64,000 nt of DNA from Agrobacterium larrymoorei (GTDB lineage: Bacteria > Pseudomonadota > Alphaproteobacteria > Rhizobiales > Rhizobiaceae), in contig NZ_JAAMFB010000011.1 in assembly GCF_013322225.1 (NCBI RefSeq), positions 1 through 64,000 on the forward strand. Reading direction: 5' to 3'. The notes under the pieces were generated by a model. The model searched no databases and was not told the origin of the DNA. It saw only the letters and a program-made list of their open reading frames with translations. Made by a program: the position numbers and the translations under genes. Positions 36,974 to 46,480 of this stretch are shown here, piece by piece (within the stretch, counting starts at the first letter, position 1; each line of letters begins with the position of its first letter).

Positions 36974-37684
36974 TTGCGCAGATATCTGATAGCGGCAGGT
37001 ACTTTACTTTTTGCTTTCGCGGCGCTGTTCGGGATTTTTCAGCTCAGCAAGGCGCGCAGCTACCAGATTTTCGGCAAGATCCTTCCCCGCGTGGAAACAG
37101 CCCAGCCGGTGGTAGCGCTGACGCTCGATGACGGGCCGACGCTTCGCTACACCCGGGATGTGCTGAACATTCTGGATGATCGCGACGTCAAGGCGACCTT
37201 CTTCCTGACCGGCAGGGAAATCGAAGAAACCCCAGCTTTGGCAGCCGATATCGTGCGCCGCGGCCATCAGATCGGCAACCACTCCTATTCCCATTCGGAC
37301 ATGGCTCTGATGAGCACGGATAAAATCCGCGACGAAATCGAACGCACGGATCGGGCCATACGAAATGCTGACTATCAGGGTGAAATCTATTTCCGCCCGC
37401 CCTACGGCAAGAAGCTGGTGACGCTGCCGTGGTATCTCTCACGAACCGAACGCACCAGCATTACCTGGGATGTGGAGCCCGAATCCTACGCCGATATTGC
37501 CGAGGATGCGGACGCGATGGAAAAACATGTCATCGAGAATGCGCGCCACGGCTCGATCATTCTGCTGCACGTCATGTATCGAAGCCGGGAGGCATCCCGC
37601 CAAGCTTTGCCCAAGGTCATCGATGGCCTGAAAGCGCGGGGCTTCCAGTTTGTTACCGTGACGGACTTACTCTCCAGACGGTAG
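36974..37684 (+). CDS. Polysaccharide deacetylase family protein (NodB-like)
   Basis: This 236-residue protein has a hydrophobic N-terminal segment (about 4-24) acting as anchor or signal and a NodB-homology domain: TLDDGP with Asp52-Asp53, the zinc motif HSYSH at 103-107, and RPPYGK near 142. It should deacetylate an N-acetylated sugar polymer in the periplasm; the substrate is unknown. A TTG at 36974 with GAGG upstream is the only start that keeps the hydrophobic segment. It lies in a three-gene block between grxD and bolA. Confidence 0.85.
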   Translation: MRRYLIAAGTLLFAFAALFGIFQLSKARSYQIFGKILPRVETAQPVVALTLDDGPTLRYTRDVLNILDDRDVKATFFLTGREIEETPALAADIVRRGHQIGNHSYSHSDMALMSTDKIRDEIERTDRAIRNADYQGEIYFRPPYGKKLVTLPWYLSRTERTSITWDVEPESYADIAEDADAMEKHVIENARHGSIILLHVMYRSREASRQALPKVIDGLKARGFQFVTVTDLLSRR

Positions 37685-37686
37685 GT

Positions 37687-37950
37687 TTACCGAGAACGCT
37701 GCTTACTTCTCCCAGCGGCGGTACGGCGCTTGCTGACCTGCTTTTTTGCGGGCGCTCGTTTGGTCTTCCGGGCGGGCTTTCCGCCGAGGGCAGCCTCCAG
37801 AATGCTTCCGACGATGCCGCCACCGAGAGAGGTGCCAGCTTTCGCTTTTCCGCGCGTTCTTCTCGTCTTGCGAACGCCGGTTTTGGATAGGATTTCCGAC
37901 ATGGCGCCTTTGACCACGTTACCGATGATATCTTCGACTATTTTGGACAA
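37687..37950 (-). CDS. Small basic protein of unknown function
   Basis: This 87-residue protein has an amphipathic N-terminal part (SKIVEDIIGNVVKGAMSEIL), a Gly-rich stretch GGGIVGSILEAALGG, and a very basic end rich in Lys, Arg and Ala. The composition suggests nucleic-acid or membrane association. I do not recognise a family. The TTG at 37950 with GAGG five bases upstream is preferred; an ATG at 37977 would add nine residues. It is convergent with the deacetylase (2 bp apart) and divergent from the alpha/beta hydrolase gene. Confidence 0.6.
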   Translation of the reverse strand: MSKIVEDIIGNVVKGAMSEILSKTGVRKTRRTRGKAKAGTSLGGGIVGSILEAALGGKPARKTKRAPAKKQVSKRRTAAGRSKQRSR

Positions 37951-38090
37951 GCAAACCTCGCAATAACGAACCGGCATATCGCCTGATTATGATGTAAAAT
38001 CATAATTAAGCCACGGTCTTTACTATACGGGCGTAACCCACTGTATCAAGCGATCCTTTCGGGGCTTTCTCGAACCTGAGGCTCGCTATC

Positions 38091-39245
38091 ATGGCGTCTG
38101 TCAACTCACGTCTTGTCTTTTATTTCCCCGGTTTCGACCCGTTAGACGCAAAGGCGCATCAGCAGCGTTACAGCCGAAGTGCAGCGCAATCCGGCAAGAC
38201 CTTCGGGGTCGATTACACGGTAAGCGACGTCGAGCAGACGGAAGCGGGAAGCCGCATTGACGTGACCTCGGCGGTGGGGCCGGAACGCACAACATCCACG
38301 ATTTACATCCACGATCACAACGCCATCATTTCGCAATTGCGCGCAATCCCCGTATGGAAACAGATCGCACTCGGCTTCAGGGCCGGGGCAGGGATCATCG
38401 CGGAAGGTGCGGCAACACAATATTTTCGCCATGCGTGGCGCTTCGGGCTGTTTTTATTGTTCCCATATCTGTTCATTCTTTGCGGGCTTCTTTTCTCGTG
38501 CCTCATCGCCAGCCTGCCACTTATGTTCGGCATCTCGCCGCTACTCTGTCTTCTCAGCATCCCTGCGGGATATGCGTTTTTCGTCTTCTGCGTCATGCGC
38601 TTCTCCCAACGTTTCCACACGCTGCACCTGTTCGCAGACTGGCGCTTTGCCTTGATCGTCGGACGCGACGAGCCGATGGCGCGGGAATGGATCGATGATC
38701 GCGCGGACAAGGTATTGCTCGCGCTGCACACACCTTGCGACGAAGTGCTCTTCGTGTCGCACAGCATGGGCGCAAGCCTGGCGCTCGCCGTCGCCGCACG
38801 CGTACTCGAACTGAAGCCGAACGCCTTCGACGGACGCAACGTCTCCTTCGTCACGCTTGGCGGTGCCGCCTTGCAATGTGCCTTCGTTTCCAGCGCAATG
38901 CGTCTGCGAAAAAGCATCGGCATTCTTGCTGGTCACCACGCGGTGAACTGGTTCGATATCCAATGCATCTCGGACCCTATCCACCTCTACAAGTGCAATA
39001 CGGCGGTGCTGACAGGCCATGCCGATGCCGCTCAGCCAAGGTTGGTGCGGATCAAGTTCAAGCACTCCCTTTCGGACGAGCGTTACAGGAAGAACAAACT
39101 GAATTTCCTGCGCATGCACCGTCAATATGTGCTGGGCTCTGACCGCAAGTCCGGCTTCGACTTTACGCTGCTGACGGCGGGGCCGCTGCCTTCGGCGTCT
39201 TTTGCGGAGTTGCGGTCGGATGTAGCGCCGCAGATGTTCCGGTAG
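38091..39245 (+). CDS. Membrane-embedded alpha/beta-hydrolase-like protein
   Basis: This 384-residue protein begins LVFYFPGFDP, the first strand of an alpha/beta hydrolase. It is then interrupted by two hydrophobic segments at about 118-144 and 148-169, and resumes with the nucleophile elbow VSHSMGAS (Ser225). The membrane hairpin inserted between the first strand and the elbow is unusual. The enzyme is presumably anchored in the inner membrane with a cytoplasmic catalytic domain. The substrate is unknown; lipase or esterase activity is the obvious guess. No ribosome site is strong before the ATG. Confidence 0.75.
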   Translation: MASVNSRLVFYFPGFDPLDAKAHQQRYSRSAAQSGKTFGVDYTVSDVEQTEAGSRIDVTSAVGPERTTSTIYIHDHNAIISQLRAIPVWKQIALGFRAGAGIIAEGAATQYFRHAWRFGLFLLFPYLFILCGLLFSCLIASLPLMFGISPLLCLLSIPAGYAFFVFCVMRFSQRFHTLHLFADWRFALIVGRDEPMAREWIDDRADKVLLALHTPCDEVLFVSHSMGASLALAVAARVLELKPNAFDGRNVSFVTLGGAALQCAFVSSAMRLRKSIGILAGHHAVNWFDIQCISDPIHLYKCNTAVLTGHADAAQPRLVRIKFKHSLSDERYRKNKLNFLRMHRQYVLGSDRKSGFDFTLLTAGPLPSASFAELRSDVAPQMFR

Positions 39246-39290
39246 AGCAACTGGTTCTCAAAAGCTGTTCTAGCCGAACCTAACCCTCCA

Positions 39291-39324
39291 GCGTCATCCT
39301 TGCCTCAAGGGCGAGGATGACGGC
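39291..39324. repeat. Short copy of the palindromic intergenic repeat
   Basis: A single hairpin GCGTCATCCTTGCC/GGCGAGGATGACGGC with its centre reduced to a few bases. It corresponds to the outer arms of the longer repeats at 32118 and 47110. Confidence 0.65.
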
Positions 39325-39368
39325 AGTGGTTGGGAGAAAACGGAGCAAGTACTTCCGTTCCCAAAAAC

Positions 39369-39403
39369 AAATGGCCTGCGTGATGTCATCACACATGCCA
39401 TTT
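39369..39403 (-). terminator. Terminator of the purL-bolA transcript
   Basis: Nested stems AAATGGC/GCCATTT and GTGATG/CATCAC form a long hairpin, followed on the minus strand by TTGTTTTTGGG. It lies about 25 bases past the bolA stop. On plus, TTTTC follows, so it may also stop the hydrolase transcript. Confidence 0.7.
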
Positions 39404-39426
39404 TCATTTCAAGTCGTAAGGCAGGG

Positions 39427-39660
39427 TTATTCCGGTGCAGACGTCTGTAGCGCAAGCGCGTGCAGGACGCCGCCCATATTGCCCTTCAGCGCGTCGTAGA
39501 CCATCTGGTGCTGCTGGACGCGGGTCTTGCCCTTGAAGGCATCCGCTACGACTTCAGCTGCATAGTGGTCACCGTCGCCGGCGAGATCACGGATGGTTAC
39601 CTTCGCTCCGGGAATTCCGGCTTTAATCATGTCTTCTATGTCGCCGGGCTTCATGGGCAT
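39427..39660 (-). CDS. BolA-family protein
   Basis: This 77-residue BolA/IbaG-type protein carries the invariant His in TRVQQHQMVYDALKG. BolA proteins form [2Fe-2S]-bridged complexes with monothiol glutaredoxins, and grxD lies nearby. The gene is 19 bp downstream of purL and probably cotranscribed with it. I see no redox or DNA-binding feature beyond the small KH-like fold. Confidence 0.92.
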   Translation of the reverse strand: MPMKPGDIEDMIKAGIPGAKVTIRDLAGDGDHYAAEVVADAFKGKTRVQQHQMVYDALKGNMGGVLHALALQTSAPE

Positions 39661-39679
39661 GGTGTCTACTCCTCAATTA

Positions 39680-41911
39680 TTATTCTGCAGCGACGAGCGT
39701 TTCGCCGTCCATGAACTGAGGGAACCATGATTCATGGGCGTTGCGCAATTCTTTAATCTCGACCGCGCGAGCCTTACCCAGCTTAACGGCGGAGCCGCCG
39801 GTTTTGCCGATGGCAACAAGCGAAACGCCTGCTGAAGCTGCCTGCGCCTTGACGGCTTCGAGGTCGGATTGCTTCACCGTTAAAACGTAGCGGCCCTGGT
39901 CTTCACCGTAGAAAGCAACAATTGGGTTGCCTGAAACGTCATCCACGGTCGCACCGATATCGGATGCTATTGCCATTTCGGCAACGGCAAGCGCCAGACC
40001 GCCGGAGGAGCAGTCGTGAACTGCGCTCGTCAGACCTTCGGTGATGATGGAACGGACGAAGTCGCCAGTCTTCTTTTCGTTTTCCAGATCGACATGCGGG
40101 GCAGGGCCATCGATACGGCCATGGATATCACGCATGTAGACGGACTGTGCGATGTGCGTGCCGAGGCCTTCCGGTGCGCCAGCGACGAGAATGACTTCTT
40201 CTGCAGCGGCGAAGCGAATGCGGGCCATTTTGCCCCAATCCTTCAGTAAACCAACGCCGCCGATGGTTGGTGTCGGCAGAATTGCCTGACCGTTGGTCTC
40301 GTTATAGAGCGAGACGTTGCCCGAGACGATAGGGAATTCGAGAACGCGGCAGGCTTCGCCGATGCCCTTGATGGCATGCACGAGCTGGCTCATGATCTCC
40401 GGCTTTTCAGGGTTGCCGAAGTTCAGGTTATCGGTTGCCGCCAGCGGCAGAGCGCCAGTTGCGGTAATGTTGCGCCAGCATTCGGCCACGGCCTGCTTGC
40501 CGCCTTCGAACGGATCGGCTTCGACATAGCGCGGGGTCACGTCAGACGAGAAGGCAAGAGCCTTTGTCTCGTGACCTTCAACGCGCACGACACCAGCGTC
40601 ACCGCCCGGCAGTTGAAGCGAGTTGCCCTGAATGAGCGTGTCGTACTGCTCGTAAACCCAGCGGCGCGAGGAGTTGTTGGCCGAGCCCATGAGCTTTACC
40701 AGCGCGTCGGCAACATCTGCCTCCGGCACGTCATTTTCGGCAAGCGGGGCGGAAACCTTGGGCTGCGTCCATGGGCGATCATATTCCGGAGCCTGATCGC
40801 CCAGCTCCTTGATCGGCAGGTTGGCGACTTCTTCGCCATTATGCAGAACGCGGAAGCGCAGATCGTCCGTGGTCTTGCCGACGATTGCGAAATCCAGACC
40901 CCATTTGACGAAGATCGCCTTGGCAACTTCTTCCTTGGAGGGTTCCAGAACCATGAGCATACGCTCCTGGCTTTCGGACAGCATCATTTCGTAAGCCGTC
41001 ATACGCTCTTCGCGCACCGGAACCTGATCGAGGTTGAGTTCGATGCCGAGATCGCCCTTCGCGCCCATTTCAACGGCGGAGCAGGTGAGGCCAGCGGCAC
41101 CCATATCCTGAATGGCGATGACGGCGCCCGTCTTCATCAGTTCGAGGCAGGCTTCCAGCAGGCACTTTTCGGTGAAGGGGTCGCCGACCTGAACGGTGGG
41201 GCGCTTCTCTTCGATGGATTCATCGAATTCCGCAGAGGCCATGGTTGCGCCGCCGACGCCGTCACGACCCGTCTTTGCACCGAGATAGACGACCGGCAGG
41301 CCGACGCCTTTGGCTTCGGACAGGAAGATCGCGTCGGACTTGGCAAGGCCAGCGGCAAACGCGTTGACGAGGATGTTGCCGTTATAACGCTGATCGAACT
41401 CGACTTCGCCACCGACAGTCGGGACGCCGAAGGAGTTTCCGTAACCGCCGACACCGGCGACGACACCAGCCACGAGGTGGCGGGTCTTCGGATGATCAGG
41501 CGCACCGAAACGCAGTGCGTTCATGGCCGCAATCGGGCGCGCGCCCATGGTGAAGACGTCACGTAAGATTCCGCCAACGCCGGTTGCCGCGCCCTGATAA
41601 GGCTCGATGTAGGAAGGGTGGTTGTGGCTTTCCATTTTGAAGACCACGACATCGCCATCGTCGATATCAACCACACCGGCATTTTCGCCCGGCCCCTGAA
41701 TGACGCGCGGACCCGTAGTCGGCAGGGTCTTCAGCCATTTCTTGGAGGATTTGTAAGAGCAGTGCTCGTTCCACATCGCGGAGAAGATACCAAGCTCGGT
41801 AAAGCTCGGCTCGCGTCCGATCAGGTCGAGGATACGCTGGTATTCATCGGGCTTTAGCCCGTGGGATGCAACGAGTTCCGGGGTGATCTGAATATGATTT
41901 GGAAGTGTCAT
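39680..41911 (-). CDS. purL: Phosphoribosylformylglycinamidine synthase subunit PurL
   Basis: This 743-residue small-type PurL has the catalytic His region [14 protein letters not shown] near the N-terminus, ATP and FGAR-binding glycine-rich motifs ([16 protein letters not shown]-type loops) and two AIRS-like halves. With PurQ and PurS it converts FGAR to FGAM using glutamine-derived ammonia. I chose the ATG at 41911; a GTG three codons upstream (41920) is also open. purQ and purS lie 2.5 kb away on the same strand, separated by regulator and lipoprotein genes. Confidence 0.95.
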   Translation of the reverse strand: MTLPNHIQITPELVASHGLKPDEYQRILDLIGREPSFTELGIFSAMWNEHCSYKSSKKWLKTLPTTGPRVIQGPGENAGVVDIDDGDVVVFKMESHNHPSYIEPYQGAATGVGGILRDVFTMGARPIAAMNALRFGAPDHPKTRHLVAGVVAGVGGYGNSFGVPTVGGEVEFDQRYNGNILVNAFAAGLAKSDAIFLSEAKGVGLPVVYLGAKTGRDGVGGATMASAEFDESIEEKRPTVQVGDPFTEKCLLEACLELMKTGAVIAIQDMGAAGLTCSAVEMGAKGDLGIELNLDQVPVREERMTAYEMMLSESQERMLMVLEPSKEEVAKAIFVKWGLDFAIVGKTTDDLRFRVLHNGEEVANLPIKELGDQAPEYDRPWTQPKVSAPLAENDVPEADVADALVKLMGSANNSSRRWVYEQYDTLIQGNSLQLPGGDAGVVRVEGHETKALAFSSDVTPRYVEADPFEGGKQAVAECWRNITATGALPLAATDNLNFGNPEKPEIMSQLVHAIKGIGEACRVLEFPIVSGNVSLYNETNGQAILPTPTIGGVGLLKDWGKMARIRFAAAEEVILVAGAPEGLGTHIAQSVYMRDIHGRIDGPAPHVDLENEKKTGDFVRSIITEGLTSAVHDCSSGGLALAVAEMAIASDIGATVDDVSGNPIVAFYGEDQGRYVLTVKQSDLEAVKAQAASAGVSLVAIGKTGGSAVKLGKARAVEIKELRNAHESWFPQFMDGETLVAAE

Positions 41912-42026
41912 AGGTCTCACGGGGTTCGAGCCGGTACGGGAGTTTTCGGTTCTTTACCCTAAGACACGCCTTCGTGCGACAGGAAAATGCCTTATCGAAG
42001 CGGCAAATCCACTGGTTGCGGTGTGG

Positions 42027-43442
42027 CTACTCAAGGCTGTCGTAACCCGCCGTGCCATTGTCCAACAGGCGTCGCAATATATTGAGTCCCTGTTGCAACT
42101 CCGCGTGCGTTCTAGGTAGAGAAAAACTCACGCGAACCCGGTGGAAAATTCTGTCGGTGCGGGCCGGTTTAAATTCGTCCTCGTCATCGATGAAGACTTT
42201 TTCCTTCATGGCGGCGCTGCGGAATGTACCGGAAAGCCATGGCTCAGGCAGCTTCACCCAGGCAAAAGCGATTTCCGGTGCGGAGTTGAAGTCCAAGCCA
42301 TCAAAGGTCGCCTGAACGATCGCCTCCCGGGCGCGGATTTCGGCAATGCAATCCTTATGGATATCATAGGCATCGCCGCTGTTTACGAGCCGGGCCGAAA
42401 GCTCTGCCATCAGAAACGGCACGCCGCCCGTCAGCATTTTGTGGGCAACGCGGACCCGCGCGACAAAGTGGGGAGGGCAGGCGACCCATCCGCCCCGCAG
42501 GCCAGCGCCGACCGATTTTGATAGTCCACCAACCAGAAACGTCTGGTCCGGCGCAAGTTCGACAATCAATGGAATGCCATCGTTGCGCATCGCGCCATAA
42601 AGATTGTCTTCCACGATCCAGACATTGTAACGGCGGGCGATGTCTGCGATTGCCTTGCGCCGTTCCAGTGGTAGCGTCGCGCAAGTCGGGTTTTGCGCGG
42701 AGGACATGAGGAATATCAGTTTCGGATGCTGCTGGGCGCAGACGCGCTCGAAATCATCCGGCACGATACCATGCTCATCGATCTCGACCAGCGATATCCG
42801 CCGCCCGGTCAGGACCGCAGCGCGACTGACCTGCGAATAGGTCACGGGTTCGAAGACGATGCGGTCTCCCGGCGCAGTCATGGCCGAGATGACGCTCAAC
42901 ACTGCGGCATGGGCTCCAAGTGTCGCCACCACGCCCTCCGGCTTGGGTGACCAGTCGCCGTGGGATAGCCATTTCACGCCTGCGTCGGTCCAGCTTGTTG
43001 GAAAGCCGCGCGTGTAATCGGTGATCTCGTTCGGGTGTTCCTGCATGATGTCGCTGATGTGGCTGTTAATGATACTTTGCTGGCCGATGTTTGGAGCGGC
43101 GGTGCCATTGAGCATGATGTGGCCCGCATCAGCTTCGATCCCGACCCGAGTTCCGCCGAAAGGGCCGTCAACATCTTTCGGTTTGGGGGTAAGCGTTCGC
43201 CTTTCGTTGACGTAAGTGCCGCGCCCGACTTCACCGCTGACCAGCCCACGCTCATGAATGAGTGAGTAGGCGCGGCTGATGGTGCCGATTGTCACCCCGA
43301 GATCGAAAGCGAGATTTCTTTGCGGCGGCAGCTTCGTGCCAGCCGCTAGAGTGCCGCTGGCAATTGCGTTTTCGATGTGTTCGGCAAGGCGCAGGTAGAT
43401 TGGGCCGCTGCCTTTCGTCAAGTCTGGAAGCCAATTTGTCAT
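42027..43442 (-). CDS. MocR-type transcriptional regulator (GntR HTH plus aminotransferase domain)
   Basis: This 471-residue protein has an N-terminal GntR winged helix (residues about 13-80, KLPPQRNLAFDLGVTIGTISRAY) and a C-terminal fold-type I aminotransferase domain. The PLP lysine is Lys309 in GGLSKS, and the binding Asp/Tyr lie in VEDNLYG. MocR regulators sense PLP or an amino-compound and control a nearby gene, usually the divergent one, here the DUF1127 gene 95 bp away. The effector cannot be told from sequence. Confidence 0.93.
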   Translation of the reverse strand: MTNWLPDLTKGSGPIYLRLAEHIENAIASGTLAAGTKLPPQRNLAFDLGVTIGTISRAYSLIHERGLVSGEVGRGTYVNERRTLTPKPKDVDGPFGGTRVGIEADAGHIMLNGTAAPNIGQQSIINSHISDIMQEHPNEITDYTRGFPTSWTDAGVKWLSHGDWSPKPEGVVATLGAHAAVLSVISAMTAPGDRIVFEPVTYSQVSRAAVLTGRRISLVEIDEHGIVPDDFERVCAQQHPKLIFLMSSAQNPTCATLPLERRKAIADIARRYNVWIVEDNLYGAMRNDGIPLIVELAPDQTFLVGGLSKSVGAGLRGGWVACPPHFVARVRVAHKMLTGGVPFLMAELSARLVNSGDAYDIHKDCIAEIRAREAIVQATFDGLDFNSAPEIAFAWVKLPEPWLSGTFRSAAMKEKVFIDDEDEFKPARTDRIFHRVRVSFSLPRTHAELQQGLNILRRLLDNGTAGYDSLE

Positions 43443-43537
43443 GGTGACAATTTATGCATTGTATCAGTATTCGAGTCAAATGTATTTATTGTTTCGGCGG
43501 AAGGCAGGTAGCCTCTGAAGAATAATACAGGTGCGAT

Positions 43538-43843
43538 ATGCGCAAGCTGAACGAATATTTAGTGACAATCGATACAATTCATCCGGACAACGATGAGCGC
43601 GACCATGTATTTCGCGATTCATGTGATATGCTGGATGCGAGGCCGTTTCCTCGACTGCCAGCGCGTACGATGCCGGGCAAAATCTTCTGTGCCATTTCCG
43701 TATGGTGTAGCAAGCGCCAAAGCAGATTGTCCTTGCGCGATCTTTCGCCTGAGCAATTGCGTGATATCGGCATCTCGCGTGGGCAGACCGATGAGGAGCT
43801 GGATAAGTCCCGCCTCTTATCGAGGCTGACGAGATCGCTTTGA
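43538..43843 (+). CDS. DUF1127 domain protein
   Basis: This 101-residue protein has a C-terminal DUF1127 motif, LSLRDLSPEQLRDIGISRG (about 65-83), preceded by a variable 60-residue extension. Small DUF1127 proteins are common in rhizobia, and some affect phosphate and carbon metabolism through RNA. The gene is divergent from the MocR regulator and ends in a clear terminator. It has a Cys-rich middle (several Cys between 29 and 57) whose meaning is unclear. Confidence 0.75.
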   Translation: MRKLNEYLVTIDTIHPDNDERDHVFRDSCDMLDARPFPRLPARTMPGKIFCAISVWCSKRQSRLSLRDLSPEQLRDIGISRGQTDEELDKSRLLSRLTRSL

Positions 43844-43884
43844 TCCCGGATTGGTAATGCCGACTTAAGTATTGCCAATCGAAG

Positions 43885-43924
43885 CTCGCTGCGCCCGTCC
43901 CAACCGGCTCAGCGAGTTTTTCTT
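43885..43924 (+). terminator. Terminator of the DUF1127 gene
   Basis: A CTCGCTG/CAGCGAG stem (43885-43891 with 43910-43916) with an internal small hairpin is followed by TTTTTCTTT. It lies about 40 bases past the stop. Confidence 0.8.
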
Positions 43925-43932
43925 TGTCGTGG

Positions 43933-44340
43933 TCAGCAGCCTTTGCCGCCGTTTGCCCAACGTTTGACATCGGCGGCGATGCGCGTGGCGTTCGCCTCGT
44001 TCATCATTGGCCCGAAGGCATCTAGCTTTGCCGGATTGCCTTCCGCGTGAACGACAAGCATCGGGCGCGATTCCGGGCTGTTGCGCGGCACGACCAGAAT
44101 ACGAGGTCGACCGGAGAAGGAATTCAGCTCTGGCGCAAGGCGGTAGGCCTTGAAGGCCGGATCACCCGACTTGAACCAGCAGGCATTGGCGCCGAGTGCG
44201 ATGCGCTCCATGACCGGCAACGCGGCCTGCGAGGCCGCGCTGGCCGCAGGCTTTTTCTCAGACTGGCAAGCGGCGAGAGAGAGTGCGACGAGGCCGAGGC
44301 CTGCGATAGTGAGAACATTGCGGAGGGGCAGGCGGTTCAT
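43933..44340 (-). CDS. Small lipoprotein of unknown function
   Basis: This 135-residue protein has a signal sequence ending in the lipobox LAAC (lipidated Cys25), then a low-complexity Ala/Ser/Lys stretch and a compact domain ending GGKGC. Two further cysteines (in NACWFK and at the C-terminus) could form a disulfide. I do not recognise a characterised family; the pattern fits a periplasmic outer- or inner-membrane lipoprotein. It is bracketed by terminators and follows purQ on the same strand. Confidence 0.7.
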   Translation of the reverse strand: MNRLPLRNVLTIAGLGLVALSLAACQSEKKPAASAASQAALPVMERIALGANACWFKSGDPAFKAYRLAPELNSFSGRPRILVVPRNSPESRPMLVVHAEGNPAKLDAFGPMMNEANATRIAADVKRWANGGKGC

Positions 44341-44366
44341 CGCTTCAATCCACTGGTACGAGATAC

Positions 44367-44394
44367 AACAAAGCCGGTTTAACCCGGCTTTGTT
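44367..44394 (-). terminator. Terminator of the purC-purS-purQ transcript
   Basis: A perfect 11-bp stem AACAAAGCCGG/CCGGCTTTGTT with a 6-base loop lies within a few bases of the purQ stop (44400). The T-run after it on minus is short, so read-through into the lipoprotein gene is possible. Confidence 0.65.
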
Positions 44395-44399
44395 AATAT

Positions 44400-45071
44400 T
44401 TACGCTGCAATGACGCCGAGAGCGGAGGCGAATATGCCGCGTCCATCCTTGCCGCCATGCGCGGCTTCGATAAGGTTTTCCGGATGCGGCATCATGCCGA
44501 GAACGTTGCCCTTGGCATTGATTACGCCAGCGATATCGTTCAGGGAGCCGTTCGGATTGGTGCCTTCCGCATACCGGAAAACGACCTGACCGTTATCTTC
44601 CAGTGCCTTCAGCTCTTCCGCTTCTACGAAGTAGTTGCCATCGTGGTGAGCGACAGGCGAGCGGATGATCTGGCCCTTATCATAAGTGCGAGTGAATTCG
44701 GTGTCGTTGTTGACGACCTCGAGCTTCACTTCGCGGCAGACGAATTTGAGCGAGGAATTGCGCATCAGCGCACCCGGCAGAAGACCTAACTCAACGAGGA
44801 TCTGAAAGCCGTTGCAGACGCCCAGAACCTTGACGCCCTGTTCCGCCTTTTCGCGGATGGCCTGCATCACCGGCATACGCGCGGCAATCGCGCCGCAGCG
44901 TAGGTAATCGCCATAGGAGAAGCCACCCGGTATGACGATCAGATCCACATCGGGGATTTGCGTTTCCGTCTGCCAGATGGTGACAGGGGCCTCGCCTGAA
45001 ATCTTCGTCAAAGCCGCGATCATGTCACGGTCGCGATTGAGGCCAGGAAGCTGGACGACTGCGGATTTCAT
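44400..45071 (-). CDS. purQ: Phosphoribosylformylglycinamidine synthase subunit PurQ
   Basis: This 223-residue class I glutamine amidotransferase has the nucleophile Cys86 in GVCNGFQ and the His-x-Glu of the triad in [10 protein letters not shown] near 197. It releases ammonia for the PurL active site. purS lies 19 bp upstream, and the trio purC-purS-purQ is contiguous. The ATG is supported by a GGAG on the minus strand a few bases upstream. Confidence 0.96.
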   Translation of the reverse strand: MKSAVVQLPGLNRDRDMIAALTKISGEAPVTIWQTETQIPDVDLIVIPGGFSYGDYLRCGAIAARMPVMQAIREKAEQGVKVLGVCNGFQILVELGLLPGALMRNSSLKFVCREVKLEVVNNDTEFTRTYDKGQIIRSPVAHHDGNYFVEAEELKALEDNGQVVFRYAEGTNPNGSLNDIAGVINAKGNVLGMMPHPENLIEAAHGGKDGRGIFASALGVIAA

Positions 45072-45090
45072 GGGCGCATGGCTCCCGATT

Positions 45091-45333
45091 TTAGAGGATG
45101 GCGATGGAGTAGTTTTCGATAACCGTGTTGGCGAGCAGCTTTTCGCACATCGCCTTCAGGTCTGCTTCTGCCTTCGACGTGTCGGAGGCGTTCAGTTCAA
45201 GATCGAAAACCTTGCCCTGACGAACCTGGCCGACGCCATCGAAACCGAGGCTGCCGAGCGCGCCTTCGATTGCTTTACCCTGCGGATCGAGAACGCCGTT
45301 TTTAAGCGTAACAGTCACCCGTGCCTTGATCAC
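45091..45333 (-). CDS. purS: Phosphoribosylformylglycinamidine synthase subunit PurS
   Basis: This protein of 80 residues has the conserved core [20 protein letters not shown]. PurS bridges PurL and PurQ in the three-part FGAM synthase. A GTG at 45333 with GGGGAG six bases upstream gives the standard length; the frame from 45354 adds seven residues. It lies 17 bp after purC. Confidence 0.95.
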   Translation of the reverse strand: MIKARVTVTLKNGVLDPQGKAIEGALGSLGFDGVGQVRQGKVFDLELNASDTSKAEADLKAMCEKLLANTVIENYSIAIL

Positions 45334-45350
45334 CTGAAGCTCCCCTGATG

Positions 45351-46115
45351 TCACTTGACGAGAACCGGACCCGTGCCACGGATCGGTTCGTTTTCATTGA
45401 TGATGCCGAGACGCCGTGCGACTTCCGAATAGGCTTCGACAAGCCCACCCATATCGCGGCGAAAACGGTCCTTGTCCATCTTTTCCTGCGTTTCGATATC
45501 CCACAGACGGCAGCTATCCGGCGAAATCTCGTCGGCGAGAATGATGCGCATCATATCACCTTCGTAGAGACGTCCGCACTCGATCTTGAAATCGACCAGT
45601 TGGATGCCGACGCCAAGGAAAAGACCGGAGAGGAAGTCGTTCACACGAATGGCAAGCGCCATGATGTCATCCAGCTCGGCAGGGTTGGCCCAGCCAAAAG
45701 CGGTGATGTGCTCTTCGGAAACCATAGGGTCTTCCAGCGCATCCGACTTGTAATAGAATTCGATGATCGAACGCGGCAGAACCACACCTTCGTCGATTCC
45801 GAGGCGCTTGGACAAGGAGCCGGCCGCGACATTGCGCACGACGACCTCGAGCGGGATCATCTCCACTTCCTTGATCAACTGCTCGCGCATGTTCAGGCGG
45901 CGGATGAAGTGGGTGGGAATGCCGATCTTGTTCAGATGCGTGAAGACATATTCCGAAATGCGGTTGTTCAGAACGCCCTTGCCATCGATGACTTCATGCT
46001 TCTTTTTGTTGAAGGCAGTGGCATCGTCCTTGAAGAACTGGATGAGAGTTCCCGGCTCCGGACCCTCGTACAGGATCTTGGCCTTGCCTTCGTAAATACG
46101 GCGGCGACGATTCAT
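45351..46115 (-). CDS. purC: Phosphoribosylaminoimidazole-succinocarboxamide synthase
   Basis: This 254-residue SAICAR synthetase carries [18 protein letters not shown] and [11 protein letters not shown] motifs that bind ATP and substrate. It ligates aspartate to CAIR in purine synthesis. It begins the purC-purS-purQ operon. The 365-bp region upstream contains no recognisable gene and should hold its promoter. Confidence 0.97.
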   Translation of the reverse strand: MNRRRRIYEGKAKILYEGPEPGTLIQFFKDDATAFNKKKHEVIDGKGVLNNRISEYVFTHLNKIGIPTHFIRRLNMREQLIKEVEMIPLEVVVRNVAAGSLSKRLGIDEGVVLPRSIIEFYYKSDALEDPMVSEEHITAFGWANPAELDDIMALAIRVNDFLSGLFLGVGIQLVDFKIECGRLYEGDMMRIILADEISPDSCRLWDIETQEKMDKDRFRRDMGGLVEAYSEVARRLGIINENEPIRGTGPVLVK

Positions 46116-46480
46116 AATGACAAATCTCTTAGTTGACGCCGATGCTGGCGGCGCTGGTTTAGTTTATTGAAGCGGTCCCATAACGGAAAAGACGGACTTT
46201 CACAATGCGGCTGGGCCTGCTTCGCAGCAATTCTCTTTGCCGTTGTTTTTCGCAAGAACCGGTTGGCAATACAGCCAGCGTGCTTCAATCGCTTTGTCCC
46301 GCATAGCAGTTCATGCTTGGAGACATGGAAATGGCGATAAAGTAAAACGGGGGTAGAAATATGTTCTTGCAAAAGGACCACTTCAGCCTTTCCTGACTAG
46401 ATGGCGAGTCGTTTTTATACTCTATTTCCAGCCCATCCCGTTTACCACCTGTTATCGCCATTCTACCGAACGCTACACAG
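46116..46480. other. Intergenic region upstream of purC
   Basis: No convincing gene is present; an 89-codon minus-strand frame lacks a ribosome site and any family feature. The region must carry the purC promoter and the end of the RBBP9-like hydrolase transcript's upstream neighbour. I see no known riboswitch fold. Confidence 0.4.

Noticed and set aside
36898..37131. Second signal-peptide-like frame before the deacetylase (MKTAAILSLG...)
   Set aside because: It overlaps the deacetylase start in another frame and its C-terminal half has no protein-like features; the deacetylase TTG start explains the region better.
46112..46381. 89-codon minus-strand frame upstream of purC
   Set aside because: It overlaps the purC start, has no Shine-Dalgarno site and shows no conserved motif.
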